64,000 nucleotides of DNA, taken from positions 2,595,738 to 2,659,737 of the forward strand of contig VYZI01000020.1 of assembly GCA_013397695.1 (NCBI GenBank), in the 5' to 3' direction. The notes under the pieces were generated by a model. It saw nothing but the letters and a program-made list of their open reading frames with translations. It was not told where the DNA came from and did not search any database. Shown here piece after piece: positions 28,301 through 41,700 of the stretch. This stretch comes from Centropus unirufus. Lineage: Eukaryota > Chordata > Aves > Cuculiformes > Centropidae. The stretch's first letter is position 1. Each line of letters begins with the position of its first letter. A program made the translations under genes and the position numbers.

Positions 28301-28919
28301 TTGGTTTTGGTTTCCATGCTCCCTTATTATGGATGTCTGGAAATTACTTTGTGGATGAGTGAGGAGGAGTGCAGCAGAAGGTTCTGCTTCCATTTCTTTT
28401 TCTGAAAAACAAGCTGGTGAAATGGAGCAAGCATTCAGGATAAATTAAAAGCTCACACATGAAAATTGGAAAGTAGTTTGTAACTGTAATTTTAGCTATT
28501 ATGATAGATCTGCATTGATGCCATAGAAACAATATTCTTGGTGACTACTTGAAGTTTATTGAAATTGCTTTGCTGCCAGGGAATGGTTTGTAGTATAGGG
28601 GTTCCAGATCTAGCCCAAGAATTCCACCCAGCTCCTGGATTATTATGGTTAAATCAGAATGTGTTTTGTTCTCTATACTAGGGAAAAAACAACAACCAAC
28701 CAAAAAAAAACAGACCTATAAAGTTTTGCTGGTTTGCCTATAGAGGGAAAGAAAATATGGAGAGATTTTTTTTTGAAGGATAATACATTTTTCTATAGTA
28801 GGAAGGTGGAGGGGTATGAATGGGACATCACTACCTTAAGCACAGGAGGACAGGCAAAGCGTGCCCAACAACGTAAATCCACCTTGAGGGATAGGAAATT
28901 CTCATTGTTTAAATAATGC
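16331..28919. other. Noncoding interval, nothing recognised
   Basis: There is no recognisable exon, CR1 or LTR in this 12.6-kb stretch. It includes an alternating purine-pyrimidine patch at about 20320-20360 containing the perfect 12-bp palindrome acatacgtatgt, and a short GGGAT/GAAAT patch near 23330-23355. Open frames are short and have no family resemblance. Confidence 0.5.
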
Positions 28920-29700
28920 CATATTTGTAGGGAATCAAACGGATTGTTGCACTACAAGGCCATCAGGAGCTGAAATTGTGGGGTAAAGATATATGTAGGA
29001 TGGGCAATGCCTGAAACACCTGGATGATATTGATTATATGGTAATAAATCTAGAAAGGTTCTGCCTTTCCAGAGCAAAATTTGTACCTTGGAAGTTTAAG
29101 TCCCCAACGTAACAGTTTTTGGATGGATAACAAGGAACTCTTGCGTGAGATCCTATGTGCAGATTCACAAGCAGAATGATCCATTGACAGAGGAATCAAC
29201 AAGATTTCTTTCCTTTGCAAGACAGGTTTTACCATGGTTGAGTCAGTGAATTAGAGAAGGCTATTGTAAATATTTCAGCAGAACTAGAAGACATTGAGAA
29301 TCGAACTCTGGATAATATTAGGACCTTACAGGAGGAAATGCCCCAAGTGAGAAGGATTGCTGTACAGAATTGAAAGGCATTAGATACGTCGTTAGCATCC
29401 CAAGGAGGTGTTTGTACAGTCGTCAATACTAGTTGCTCTGTGCATGTGGATCAGTCAGGAAATGGATTAACCATGAATATGGGAGTGTACATAAATCTTT
29501 CATGAGATACAAAAAGGCAATATTCTGTATGCGTTTACGGATATTTGGATTTGGCTTATTTCTAGATTCTTGATTTGTCATTACGGATTAAGAAAATAGT
29601 TTTGATTATCCTTTTGATGATTCTTGCTTTTGTGTGGATATTTGTAGTCATTCAATGCTGTATTAGAAGTAGTACCTCTTTGATTGATAAATTAGTGTGA
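28920..29700 (+). pseudogene. Endogenous retrovirus env remnant (class I type), broken
   Basis: The plus strand preserves, in order, a surface-subunit C-terminal region (about 29010-29170), a fusion-peptide-like stretch ending in Pro-Trp-Leu (about 29215-29240), a heptad region (about 29254-29370), a CX6C motif (about 29410-29440) and a hydrophobic anchor (29593 to about 29645). Two Cys follow the anchor, and a stop closes the frame at 29698-29700. Breaks: the surface part reads in one frame and the membrane subunit in another, with the shift near 29245-29254. There are several in-frame stops, including 29371-29373. The residue after CX6C is Ser where intact relatives have a second Cys. No pol or gag was recognised upstream, so this is an old fragment. 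The left boundary is uncertain and may reach 28734, where an open stretch in the same frame begins. Confidence 0.72.
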
Positions 29701-29732
29701 TGGGACTTGAATAGAATTATTACCTAAGTCCC

Positions 29733-29744
29733 AAAGAGGGGAAA
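29733..29744 (+). other. Possible retroviral polypurine tract after env
   Basis: The twelve purines aaagaggggaaa lie 32 bases after the env stop codon, where retroviruses prime plus-strand synthesis just before the 3' LTR. No LTR could be delimited to the right, so this stays tentative. Confidence 0.35.
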
Positions 29745-32700
29745 TCTTACCCAAGGAAGTAAGAATAATGTCTTTTCTACCTTTTTTACCTCAGTTGTTT
29801 TCTACAAACATGCTGACTTCTGCTCAGGAATTCAGGAACCTGTTCCTAAGCAAGTAAGCTCATTAGTTAATCAGCTCAGGGCTGGAGATGTGTTGAAAGA
29901 AAATGGTTTGTTTCAGAAGGTTTCTTACTGATTTCAGGTAGAGCCAGCATCAGTTTTCTACAATGAAACTGAAATGCAGAATAGCTCTGCTCACTGCACT
30001 GCTAACCAATGCCATTGGAGCCTAAGTTCAGCCGTGCTGTACCTCCTGTCTCAAAGGATGTCTGAATGTGTGAGAGGGTGGGGGATTCAGTTTAGATTTT
30101 TCTGAAATTTTACAGAAATTTCAGATGTTAACAGGGTCAGTGAGGTACAAAGGTATGTTTTGAGGACTACAGTCTTGGTTTAGAGTATTAACTGAACGTG
30201 ATTCTGATATACATAATGCACAGCGTGTTCCTCTATCGCAGTCCCCTGAGGATTTGATTTGATGTAATGGGTGTGTTCTGGCAGCAGTCATTCCCATTGA
30301 GCATGATAACTTCTATTAAATTTAATTAAAGCCTGGTTAATTAAAAATGACAGAGAGATGCTTGTAAACATCTGTGTGATAGCACAGCTGCTAGGCCACA
30401 TGAGTGGAGGATTTGCAGCTGAAGGGATTGAAGCTATCTTGCACTTTTGCAGGTGACTGCACTACAGTCTCAGTGGTTTGGGTGGTGGATGCTTCACCAT
30501 GCCAGCTCCACCTTACCTCCCAAGTCGTGCTGGCCTGCTGCTGGGCCAGAGAAATGCAATGTGGCTGCCGAAATCTGCAATCAAAAAGCTTCAATAAAAA
30601 GACCAAACATCTGTGAATCCTGTGGAATTTCCTGCTGTACTGGAAAAGGAGCGTTCCTCCTGCTGGCTGCAGTAACATCCTCTGTAAGGGACCTTTAGAA
30701 GGCTCGGCCTTCAAAAGGGACTTTAAGGTAGAAATGTAGTATGAACTGCAGAGATTTGGGGCAGACCTCCCGGCCTTCCTAAAGAACAAAGGTTTCTTTA
30801 GATTGGAGAGGCCTCGGGTTTAGTAAATCCTGCCCTACATGTCTTAGCTCTTCTTCAGCTTATGTCTCTCCCTTTTTATAGGCTTGTTAGGGTTATGGGG
30901 TGGGGAAGAGAAGGGCCGACTGGCTGTGGTTCAGATCCCCTCAGCAAACTATTTTCTTCATGTTGCCTGATGTGTCACTTCTAATTTGACATTTGCCCCT
31001 ACCCAGCAAAGCAAAGGGCCAGTAACTTTTGTATCAGTACTGCCATCCTCTCCTGAGACTAAACACAATTGCTCCAGCCTCTGTCTGTTTAGCTGACCAT
31101 TGTCTGAGCTAATGTTAGTATAGGACACCAGAACAAACCATTACTGACTCCATTTGAGTAACTTCCATATAACTGTGGTTACTCCAGTCTTGGTGAGTAG
31201 ATCTGACACAAGTCTGAGTGGTCAGCATTGGCGATCTTTTATGTCCTGTGGCCTGTGTTGGGCCATTCCATCAATATAGATTAGAGAAGAGGAATAAGTA
31301 CCAACCTATTTACTTCTCTCCTCCTCAGAGGGGCAAATTCTCTTTATAAACTCGGTAGTATGAAGTCCTCTTCTCTAAAGATAAATGTTTTTAGGTAGTG
31401 TGGAAGTTAACTAGTACGAATGCTTCAAGTTATCATCTTGTTTATTACCTCCTAGAAGCAGCAGGATTTTAAAAAGTTTATTTCCCGACTAGTGTGAGTT
31501 TCTTGGCTGAAAGAAAGCATGCCTGGAACCAAGCAGGGTGCATCCTGTTGCATCTCATTGGTTCATTATATCTTAATCCCTGTCTCTCCTCACCTGACAA
31601 ACCCCCAGACTGCCTTTCCAAATGGCTTTGACTTTTTTTTTTTTGACTCAAACTAGAAAACCATTCTCATGCTGCGGAATATATGAAAGAGAAAATTGGC
31701 CGCTGAGGTGACAAGTCATTGCAAAAAGCAAGACAATGAATTCACTGAAACCTTGATCACGTTTCAGTAAATGAGCAGATGAAAGGTTTGAGTGTCCCCA
31801 TGATAAGTTGAGCACATTTTTAAGTTTCTATTCTCCCCTACCAAAACCTCTAGATCACCCCTAACTGAGGGGAAGAAGGCCAAAGGGAAAAAACAGCAGA
31901 TGTAAGGTATTAGTGGACAGAAATGTTAAATGTTCCTTTTCTAAGGCCACCTTTTCCCAGCTTGTCTTGCTGAGCAACTGGAAGACTGTAAGAGCCTTTT
32001 CTCCAACATATGCACTTTTCCACTAAGGACTCATGATGGCCAGCTCAGACAACACTGGAACCTGTCTCTGTGGCATCCGTGTTTGAGTGGTGGCAGACAT
32101 CCTTGCTAATGACACAATTCAGTCAAGCTACATCTGGCTGGGAGGAAATTCTAAAGACTGGGTAGCCCGGGATGTGCAGGCATTCGGGGGTTTCTCTGCA
32201 AAAGCTGCAGATGTAGAGTCCTATCTATCCCTCCTCTAATAGCATCTTTACTCTTTCCTGCCTAAAATCTTGCTCAGTCTTTTCCCACCCAACCATTGAA
32301 ATTTCTCTTCTGCAATCTTGCAAAAACACAGAAAGGGAAGAGGTTGTGTGTAAGCAGTAGAGACCCTCAAAACATGTAAGAGATAGTAAAGGTGTCAGAA
32401 AATTGATGGACACTCTAGACCAGATAAACCTCTCTATTTACTAGATTAACTGCAGAATCTCTGAGGACTGCTATTACCTTAGCTGAACGCAGAAGTACAT
32501 CCTGGCTCCCATGGACACACAGAAGCCCACAGGGAATATTTGTGCCAATAGACTCTGCAAATGGATGCACAAGTGAAAATACTTCAAACCACTGAGGCAG
32601 TTGTAGTTCTGCATTTTGTCTTCCAAGCTGAGCCATGAAAAGCGCTTAAGACTAAGGCCCATTCTAAGCTCTAGCCACGGGGATCGGTTTGCTATTCCTT

Positions 32701-35700
32701 GAGTCTCATGGATCTTGAGATAGGCTGTTTGCAGGGAATGTGCTTTCTCCAGCTGCAGAGGAGGTGATGCATGAGGCTGGCCACTTCAAGGTCTTGATTT
32801 TAGCCCTATGTCTTTCATGTGACAGAAGCCTGAAATTCGTTTCTCTTTGGGTCACTGACCATTTCAGCCATTGCTGCACTTTAGGAGTCTAAAGCAGGCT
32901 GGAGAGGTGTCTATCCACTATAGTATCCTTGGAGGTTTTAAAGTTGTGAGTACCAGATGGAGAAAGAGTATATATTTATTCTGAAACAATAGCGAAATTA
33001 GTTCTGTCATTATTCTATAAGTGTATGAAACCTGTAATAGAGACTTTTGTCTGACAAATTACTACAATTTTTGTCAAGAGAAAGAAGATCTCTGTGACAT
33101 TTCTGTAGACATCAAAAATAATAAAACAAAGTAAAAATTCAAGTTGGAAAGAATAGCATCCAACTGCTTGTAAAGGCAGTTTTCTGTCTGGGATTCTTGT
33201 AAAAATGCAAAATACCACTTTCTCTATATGTTTCCTAGTGGTGAAACATGCAATAAGCAGTCTGTTGAAATTTTAAATTGCTTAATTTCTTACGCAGAAT
33301 TGTTACACTTTGCAGCCTGTAATGGCCTTAAAAGTGGTATTGCCATAAGTACCAGTATAGGCACAAGGATGATGGAAATAAACCCTGTGTGATGTAATCC
33401 TGCAGGTTTTGTGCACTCTGTTCATGATTCAACAAAGCATTTTGTAGCATATATTTTGTCTTACGGGCATGATTGAACTCAGCAGAGGTATTTGCATAGT
33501 TAAAGGTAAGTCTGCCTTTGAGCTCTCTGCTGGTGTTGCATTCAGAGCAATTCTCACCTGTCAAGATCCTGTTTACTGTGAATAACAGCAGATTGTGCAC
33601 AACAAACATTTGGATTGCACTGCAAAGTACTGTTTTACTCTTCAGAAACCACTGAAATCGTGACGTGTAGCCACGGTTTGGTTAAGAGTGTTCATCCAGA
33701 CTAACAAATATGTATATAACAGACGTGCGAGTGTTTATGCACAGAACAGTGTGATGCAACTAACTACTTCATTATCAGTCTTGAATCTTGTTACGATCAA
33801 TTTCTAAAGAGAATTGTGCCTACTAAAATCCTCCTAGTGTTGAGAACAGAGGTAATTATTCTAAACAAATGCATGTGTACAATCAGATTTGGATCATTTC
33901 CTTCAGAACTGGATTAACGGGTCACTATTACCTAAATGAAGATGTCCCCACCACCACCACCTTGCCCCAACCAAATCTTAGTAGGTTTTCTTCTGTTAGC
34001 ATATCACTGCATTTCTCTTGAAGAATTCATTCTGTCCTTTGTGAATCAGTAAAATTTGTTTCTAGATCTTTTATTCTTGAATTGGATGCAATTCACAGCA
34101 AAATATTTCCTTCATATAAAAAATCATTATCTTCCTCAAAAAAGAAACAGTTTTCAGAAAAAAACATTGGGCAAGTCTTTCTAATCAACTACTGTATCGG
34201 GCTTTTAAAGTTTTTTTCAGCTTTGATATTATTTTCATATAATCTGTCCCTTGAAACCTGACTTTTCAATCTATTATTTTCAATGTTTAAACAGACTACG
34301 TTGAATTCAACTAGCCTAATGACTCCTACTAAAAAATAAAAAGCTTGTGACATAAAAATTCTAAAAATGTCCCCTATAAGAATATGTATCTTCCCTAGAA
34401 GAATATGTAAGAGAAAATAAAGTGCATGCAAATTATGTTCGCCCCGACCATTAGTAATATTAAAAAAGCACTAATAATAATTTGTTCTTTACTAGAATCA
34501 ACATAATAATGATAAAGTAAAAGATCAGACAGTGCCAAAAGCTAAAAATATAGATTGGTAGAAAATTATGGGGAACATACTTTCACGCTGGATGTGTAGG
34601 CTCTTCCAACAAGTTTTAATTACAAAGATGTAAAACAATGCAAAGGCAACATGAGAATGCATTGCTTTACCATAGCTGCAAAGTTAGACAAGTGGCACTA
34701 TCACACAAAGTGGAATTTAACTTTTTTTTCTAATCTCTGTTGTTAACACAGAAAATACACAAGTTTTTCAGTCACTTTTGTAGGGGGGAGGGAAAGAAGT
34801 GTTAACTATAGAGGAAATGTAAAGCTAGACTGTTCATACAGAGCCTGGTGGGGGAGGGCAGAGATGGGAGGACTGTAATGACCAAGAGTAGAGTGATGAA
34901 ATAAGCCCATTGTTTTCATCAGTCTGTAGGTAAATCATTTTAAATATACCTTTAGGGAGATCATGTTTCATGTAGGCATTGAGTGAGCTTGCTGCATTAG
35001 CAAATCCATCTCCTGGGTTACCATTTATTCCTACCCAAAGATCAGTTCTGTTACAGGCTGCAGGCAATGAAAATTACTGACCAAAATATGTGGTTTTAAA
35101 ATGTTTGCACTGGGGTTATAAACTTCAGTGAGCTATATCTGATACCTCTTGGGATAAGGAAATATGAGTGATGTGATGCTTAGGCTTTTAGGTGCTTGTG
35201 AACCTCTCTGACTTCATGACAACTCACCTAGGAACTCTGTTGAAGTAACATTGCACAGTCCACTACACAATCAAATAACATTCTCTGGGTTTTTTTGCTT
35301 GTGTTTTTTCTTCAAAGGGTCAGCCAACATGTCTTCTCTATTTGTTTCCAAGTTTTAGCAGTCCAGAAGAGTAACCCAGAAGCAGCACCCTTGCAACGGG
35401 ACCATCAGCATGGGTGCAGTAAGAATACCGGTTGTTCCAATGGAAAGCGCTAAGGGAGGAAGACACCCTGTTCTAGCATGTTAACAATACAGGCAGCTTT
35501 CTATTTCAGGGGATCTTATACAACCTTTTGCAATTAATTCAAGTTAAGAACTCCATGTGAAAATCATCTAACCCTAATTAATCCCAGATTTTGCTGATTT
35601 ATTGATTTGGTTCCCTCTAAAAGCTGGAATTTCAGAGGAGTGGTAACAAAAGAATGATGTGCTCACCAAAGGTAAGAGATACCATCTTCAATTTCATGGT

Positions 35701-38700
35701 TGCTGCACATTGACTCTGTTTGATGTCTTGTTCCTCCTTGGAAAATAAGTTTTAGAATCTGAGTTGTAAAAAGTTTTCTTCAAGAGTAACATTGAGGGAT
35801 GTTTTGCCTTTGTAGCCCAGCTTTGAGCTGACTTAGAATTTGATAGATTCTAAGGATTCTTCTATGTTTTGGCAATAATTGTAATAGTTAGCACAGCGAG
35901 TCTCAAGCCAGGGAATAAAGATTCTGCCCCAATACCAGCCTGCATTGTGTTTGTAGTATAATTGCACGTGTTTTACTAAAAAGGATGAGGTCTGTAAACG
36001 TCTTGAGATGATATGAATGGGTTTCTGCCATATTTCCCTGCTTTCCCATATCTGAGTTGGAATTTCTTTCTGAGCTCAATGCTTAACTGTAATGGGCAGC
36101 ATCATGGTCTATGTGGGAGAGTAAATTATGCTTATCACACCTGAAGACACCAGCTCTTCCTTATTGATGTGGAGCATGTATTCACAGTCAGCTTACAAAG
36201 TCATCCTGGGCAGCTGTGGAAAGGTTAGGACACCAATGAGGAATGTATTTTTTAAGCTGGCAGAACAGAATTGTTGGTGAAGTGTCACACTGAAATACTG
36301 ATAATAAGAGAAAGTCTTTTGAAATGCACTGGCTTTGTGCCCCAAGCATGCCTGAGAAATTTCCATGAAATAGTTGTGCCTGCTTTTGCAATCATTGTTT
36401 TGCATGTACAGTGTATGGCAAGATGACCCGTGGGTAACACCTGCAAGGGCTGAATTTATTAACCAGCAAAGCTGGCTGAAAGGTATTGCTTTGTCTCAGA
36501 GCAGATGATGGCAGTATAATTATAGTATTCAAGCCTAGTGCCTTGAGTTATTTGGCCTTGGTGACATTAGGAAGGCTTTGTACGGCAATGCTAAGCACAA
36601 AGAACAAATCTAAAAGGCTAGGTAAGGGTATAGAGGTCAAAGGCAATATGAAAGGACTCACTGATCATATCACTTTAAAATGTGTAATAATGCTTAGCTT
36701 GAGGAATTGGGAAAGAGACCTAGTTTCAGGTCCTTATTTTCAATCATGTACTGCTGAATCCTGTGCTTGTGAAACAAAGTATGCGCTAAATATTTTTCTC
36801 AAAATGGTTTAGGAATAACTCACCAGCTTTTTAGACAGCATCCTCGGTTCAATGCATTAGTTTACACTTCTCTAAGGAAATACTGTCATTGCTTGAAAGA
36901 TACTTCTTAAGAAACAGAGCTTGATTTGATACTCGAGACAGAAGTTCTTTCTGCACACAAAAAAAAAGCTGTGATTTTGTTCCCTGAATACCATTTTAAG
37001 ACACCCAGATACGCTGCAAGCTAAGCATCCCATTTAAATGGAGCCTTTGGTTTTCCTTCTTACTGCAATTAGGAAGAAAACTGTTCTCCAGTTTTCATAA
37101 TTTGATGCCACAGTAAATATTCTCTAGAAGTAAAGATTTATAATTAAATACCATAGAATATATGAGATTGACTACCATATAGGCAGCACACAGTTGTAGC
37201 TATCTATATTGGGCTCAAAGGTATAAAATATTAAATGTAAAATAGTAATTATCTTGTTATTGCAGAAAATTACCAAAAACAAATGTTTTGGAACCTGGGT
37301 CCCTTAGTTTATGCCAGTTTTGCACTGTTAATTTAATCCCACAAATAACCTCCTCATTTGCAGTGAAATAAAAGGAAAATTTAATCCCTCTCAATTTAGT
37401 TGTGACTAACATTATGACTTAATGTCAGTATTGGCAGAGATCTAATGCCTAAATTAGAAGATTGCTAACTTCAGCAATCACAAGACCTTTCCTCTCTTTA
37501 CTGGTACAACTGGAGTTAATATTACATTTCCTCGGCAAGTGATTGAGGTAAGAGGCCAGAAAGCAAGCAGCACCTGGATGCTACTTTAGTTGTGTGCCAC
37601 ATAGCAGCACACAATCAGAAGAAATTTATTCTGTCCATTCATGAGCCAGACATAATGTTTGATCAGATAGGATTCCCAAGTGTTTCCGCAAATCTCAAAA
37701 GTCTTGGAGCCCAGGAAGTTATAGAAACCCTTTCAAGAGGCAAACAATCAGGCATTTGGTGCTGTGTGTTAGCTGTGTCTCACATCTTCATACTTCTACA
37801 TCAGAGAGCAAAATAGTTTCTCTGAGCTAAGTTTTGAAAACACAAAGAAAAATCTTACAGGCAAGTGGCAGAAAATCAAAATAAAAATGTACAATTTCCC
37901 ATATTCTGGAAGTGCCCCATCACTATAGCACAGAAATCTTGAATGTCCGGCTCGAGGACGGTATGAACTCAGTGCAGAAAGCAATGGCCAGGTGTGGCTC
38001 AAGTTTCAGAATTCACTGGAAAGGAAGCTTGGCCGTTGCCTGCTTTCAGGTTTTGATTTGGCAACGCAGTGTTGACCCCCGGGATGTCAGGCTTAATTCG
38101 GGCTCTCTGCAAGGGAACTGCCAACAATCAAACTACCATGTAAGCACTTCTTAGGACAGGACTTTTAGGGGTCTGTGGCATTTCTGCCTGCCCATGAAAC
38201 CAACTGAGTCTGGGTAGCAGGGATGAGCAAGAGAGATGCAAACAAGCAGGGAGCAGTGTGCAGACTTTTCCTTCCTGCAGACGGGAGGCTGAATGACAGC
38301 TGTTAGCCTCCCTGCTTTTCCATGTCAAAAAGCAACATCTGGGATGCTAACCTGCCTTCAGGAAGGAGAAAATGCAGCTTTTGTTCTGAGACCTTCTCTG
38401 GTTGCCACCATCGCCCCAGGCCCTCAGAGCATTGTGCCTTCCCCCAGGCTTGGGGAGGCCAGAGTCGTATTGCTATAGTTTGCCATTGAACCTCCAAGGC
38501 TGAAATAGAGCTTGTGCAGAAATCAAGGGCATACATGTGGGAAAATGCTGTAGGTGTTGCTGTTGTCCGTCAGTCTGGAGTGGAACTGTAGTTCTTTTTT
38601 AGGAGTATGGGCACTTAGCCATTAGATCCTGCAGTGTATGCCTTAAATTCTGATATCTACACAAATGAGTGACAGACTAGCTGATGGGAATTTGTCCATA

Positions 38701-41700
38701 CCTCCAGCTGTGAAATGGGGGCTGTAATTATTAATTTTTTAACTTTTCAGAAAGGCAAGTGAACATCTCCAGGTTCACAGTAGGGCAGAACTGTACAAAA
38801 AAGCTTCTTAGGAGCTCTGGTCACTCAATGAGACATCATCTAATCTATGGGACTGCTTCTTGCTTGGGAAATTGATTGTTGAGATCCAACATAAGTAGTG
38901 TTAATTAAGCCTCTACCATGACAAAACAAACAGCGGTCTAGTCCCTCTTAAAGGTGAAAGAATTATTCCTATAACCTACACGGGAGTTACACTCGCATCT
39001 GCTAGAATTAGCTCGTATCAGGAAGCAGGCAGGACTCTGGTAAGCAGTCAGAGGCACGCGTATTCAGTGTAGGAAGAAAGAGCCACATCAACTTTTGGTA
39101 AGCTACGTGTGATATGGATGTGCCTTCCAGCAGACTGAGTTCATGCTCATAATACTAGAGCACAAAGGAGCTGACATCAAATGCAACCAAGCTCACTGTG
39201 TAGTAAGACTAAAAAGTACATTTATGGAACACAATGTCAGGCAGCACTGAGACAGCTAACAGCAATCAGCTTATCACAATTTAAAGTGGTATAAGAGAGC
39301 AGAGCTCCAGTTTTGAAAAGCTGGACTTACGGGCACATTCTGTTCCACTTTTATGCTGTGATGTGAGAAACATCACTGTGCTAATGGCTTGGGTGTTTTG
39401 TTTTCGTTTTTTCAAATGAATAAATCTAAAATCTATATTAAGAACATAAACAAGCAAAGGTGAATGTTGTTTCTTCTCGAAACACCTGCAAAAGAGACCA
39501 AAAAAAATTGCTGTGAAATAAAGCACAAAATGCATCAGAAGCACATGAATAACATCAAGGAAGCTGAAGCAGCTGCTGAAGTGCAGCAAAAGACATTTGT
39601 GATTCAATAACACTCATCAAAATGAATAGTCCACAAATTTGTTCCAAGTACCTCTTACAGATAAACAAGGAGACACACAGACAGAAATATAACCAAGAAC
39701 AATAGCTGAGACTCTCAGGGCATGGTTAATAACCTGGACTCCAAGAAACTGTTGCCTTTCGGTAACTACTTGCACTCAACTAACCCCCATCACGTCATAA
39801 GCAAAGAAATGAAAAATGAAATTCAAGGAAATGTCAGGGAAGGCCCCAGTGAGAGTTCAAAGTTAAAATGCTGGCAGCTTGTAATGAGCCCTTTGATTGC
39901 AAAAGTTCTACATAGCTTCAGTGAAGCCTGCCTGGGCTTGTGTCCTGACAAAACAGAATAAAATTGATGTTTTTCCATTATTTTTTTAGGAAAATAATAT
40001 TAGTAAGTTGCATTAATTTATAGCAATTGTTCAGTTGTTACAAATCTCAATAACTTGAAACTGAATTTTTCAGAAGAGAAGAAAATATTCCGGCCCCATG
40101 TTCAGAAGCATGAGAGTGTTTGATTAGATGGCTGGGATAAACATTACCAATTCTCCACTGCCAGCCAGAAGAGATGACTGCTATCTAAATGATCACAACT
40201 GATACACAAGGGCTGCTCTCTTTGTAAATGCTCACAGCCTCATTTTGCATGTAGAAAGCTAACAGAACCTTTCCAGGACTGCCAGAGCGCAAATAGGCAT
40301 GATTTATAACATCAGGTAGATGCCAGGGAATCTTCCCAGAAGAAGGTATTAAACTGCCCCCTCATCTCCTTCCCTGGGAGGTGTGATGGGGTAGGTGCTC
40401 TGGGAACAGAGGGCCAAGACACCTCAAGCCTGTGATATCTGCCAAAAAAATATATATATATACAATGTTAGAACATAGCAGCTGCTCACTGCTTCTCCAG
40501 GCTGTTGCACGGTGCTCCTCAGCACATAGGCGAGGAACACAGCTTGTTATGCTTCAGTGGAGATGGCAGCACACCAGTTGGAACAGCTGGTACAACCCAA
40601 AGCACCTCTGCTTAGCAACGTGCTTACCACAAATTGTCAGCTAGCAAGAAGAACCATAGTTCAGCCAACTGATCCAGAATTAATCCTGAGGATCCTGAAA
40701 AAAAACCCAAAAAGCGGACTGTACCCCAGGCAAGCTCAAAAACATGGCATAACTTTTCTGTGATGCAAGTTTCCATTAAAACCCTGCGCATTTTTCCAAT
40801 TATTTCTGCAGTTAGTTCCCCAGGACAGTTACAGCGTAACCATAAACAAGGTCTCTTTTTATCCTGGAGTTTTTGTTCCACCAAGAAGGAAAAGGCTAAA
40901 AGGTTATTTTACTGTGAAGCAGGGTCATGGTTAAAGCATTGCTGCATCTGAGAGGAGAGCTCTGAAATATTTGTATTGCAGATATTGAAGTAGCCTCTTG
41001 ATATCTTCAAACTGAAACAAGGTAGTTTATGTGGATTTTTTTTTTTTTTTGTTCAGTCAGAACCATCAATGTGAAACAAAAATCTGGAGCCTTTTAAATA
41101 AGTTAGTTTGGATAAAAACCTGGACCCCTCTCAATAGGTGGCTCTGGATCAAAAACCAATGGCACAGATATTTTAGAAATAGGGCTTCTCCCTCCCTCCG
41201 CCCCACCCCAGATCTTTCTCAACATAACTTCTGTTCTCCTAATGAGTTTTTACTTTTTCCACTGAGCTCTAAGCCTGTTTGTGATTTGTCTTTGAATGTT
41301 ACTTCTCTTCCCTGCATAAAATGTACTTCCTATCTTGGCAGAGAACAAGTTTAGGTTTTCTTTTCTGTAATGTAGCAAGAATCTAAGTGTGAATTTGTGT
41401 TCTGGAACCCAGGCTGTTTAATTTCAGCCATAACACTGAAATTAAATCTGTAAGTAAATGGCATTTCAGAATAAGGAGCAGGTAGATCTTACAGGCAAGT
41501 CATAGCTTTTTTGTATGATATAGTTCATCATAATCAAAGAAATTTCTGAGGAGCAGAGTGGAAGTTGATAAATTTGAGGCAGATATTACTGAAGTCCCAT
41601 TTTTTTTTAGTTTACATGTTCACCATCGATTTCTTTACTCTTGTCTTTGAAGAGCCAGGGAAGAGCAGGTGAGAAAAGAGCTGCAATTGCTACTCCTTAA

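Noticed and set aside
30391..30789. 132-codon minus-strand frame after the env remnant
   Set aside because: It has no retroviral or cellular motif, and competing frames are open on the other strand. Likely chance.
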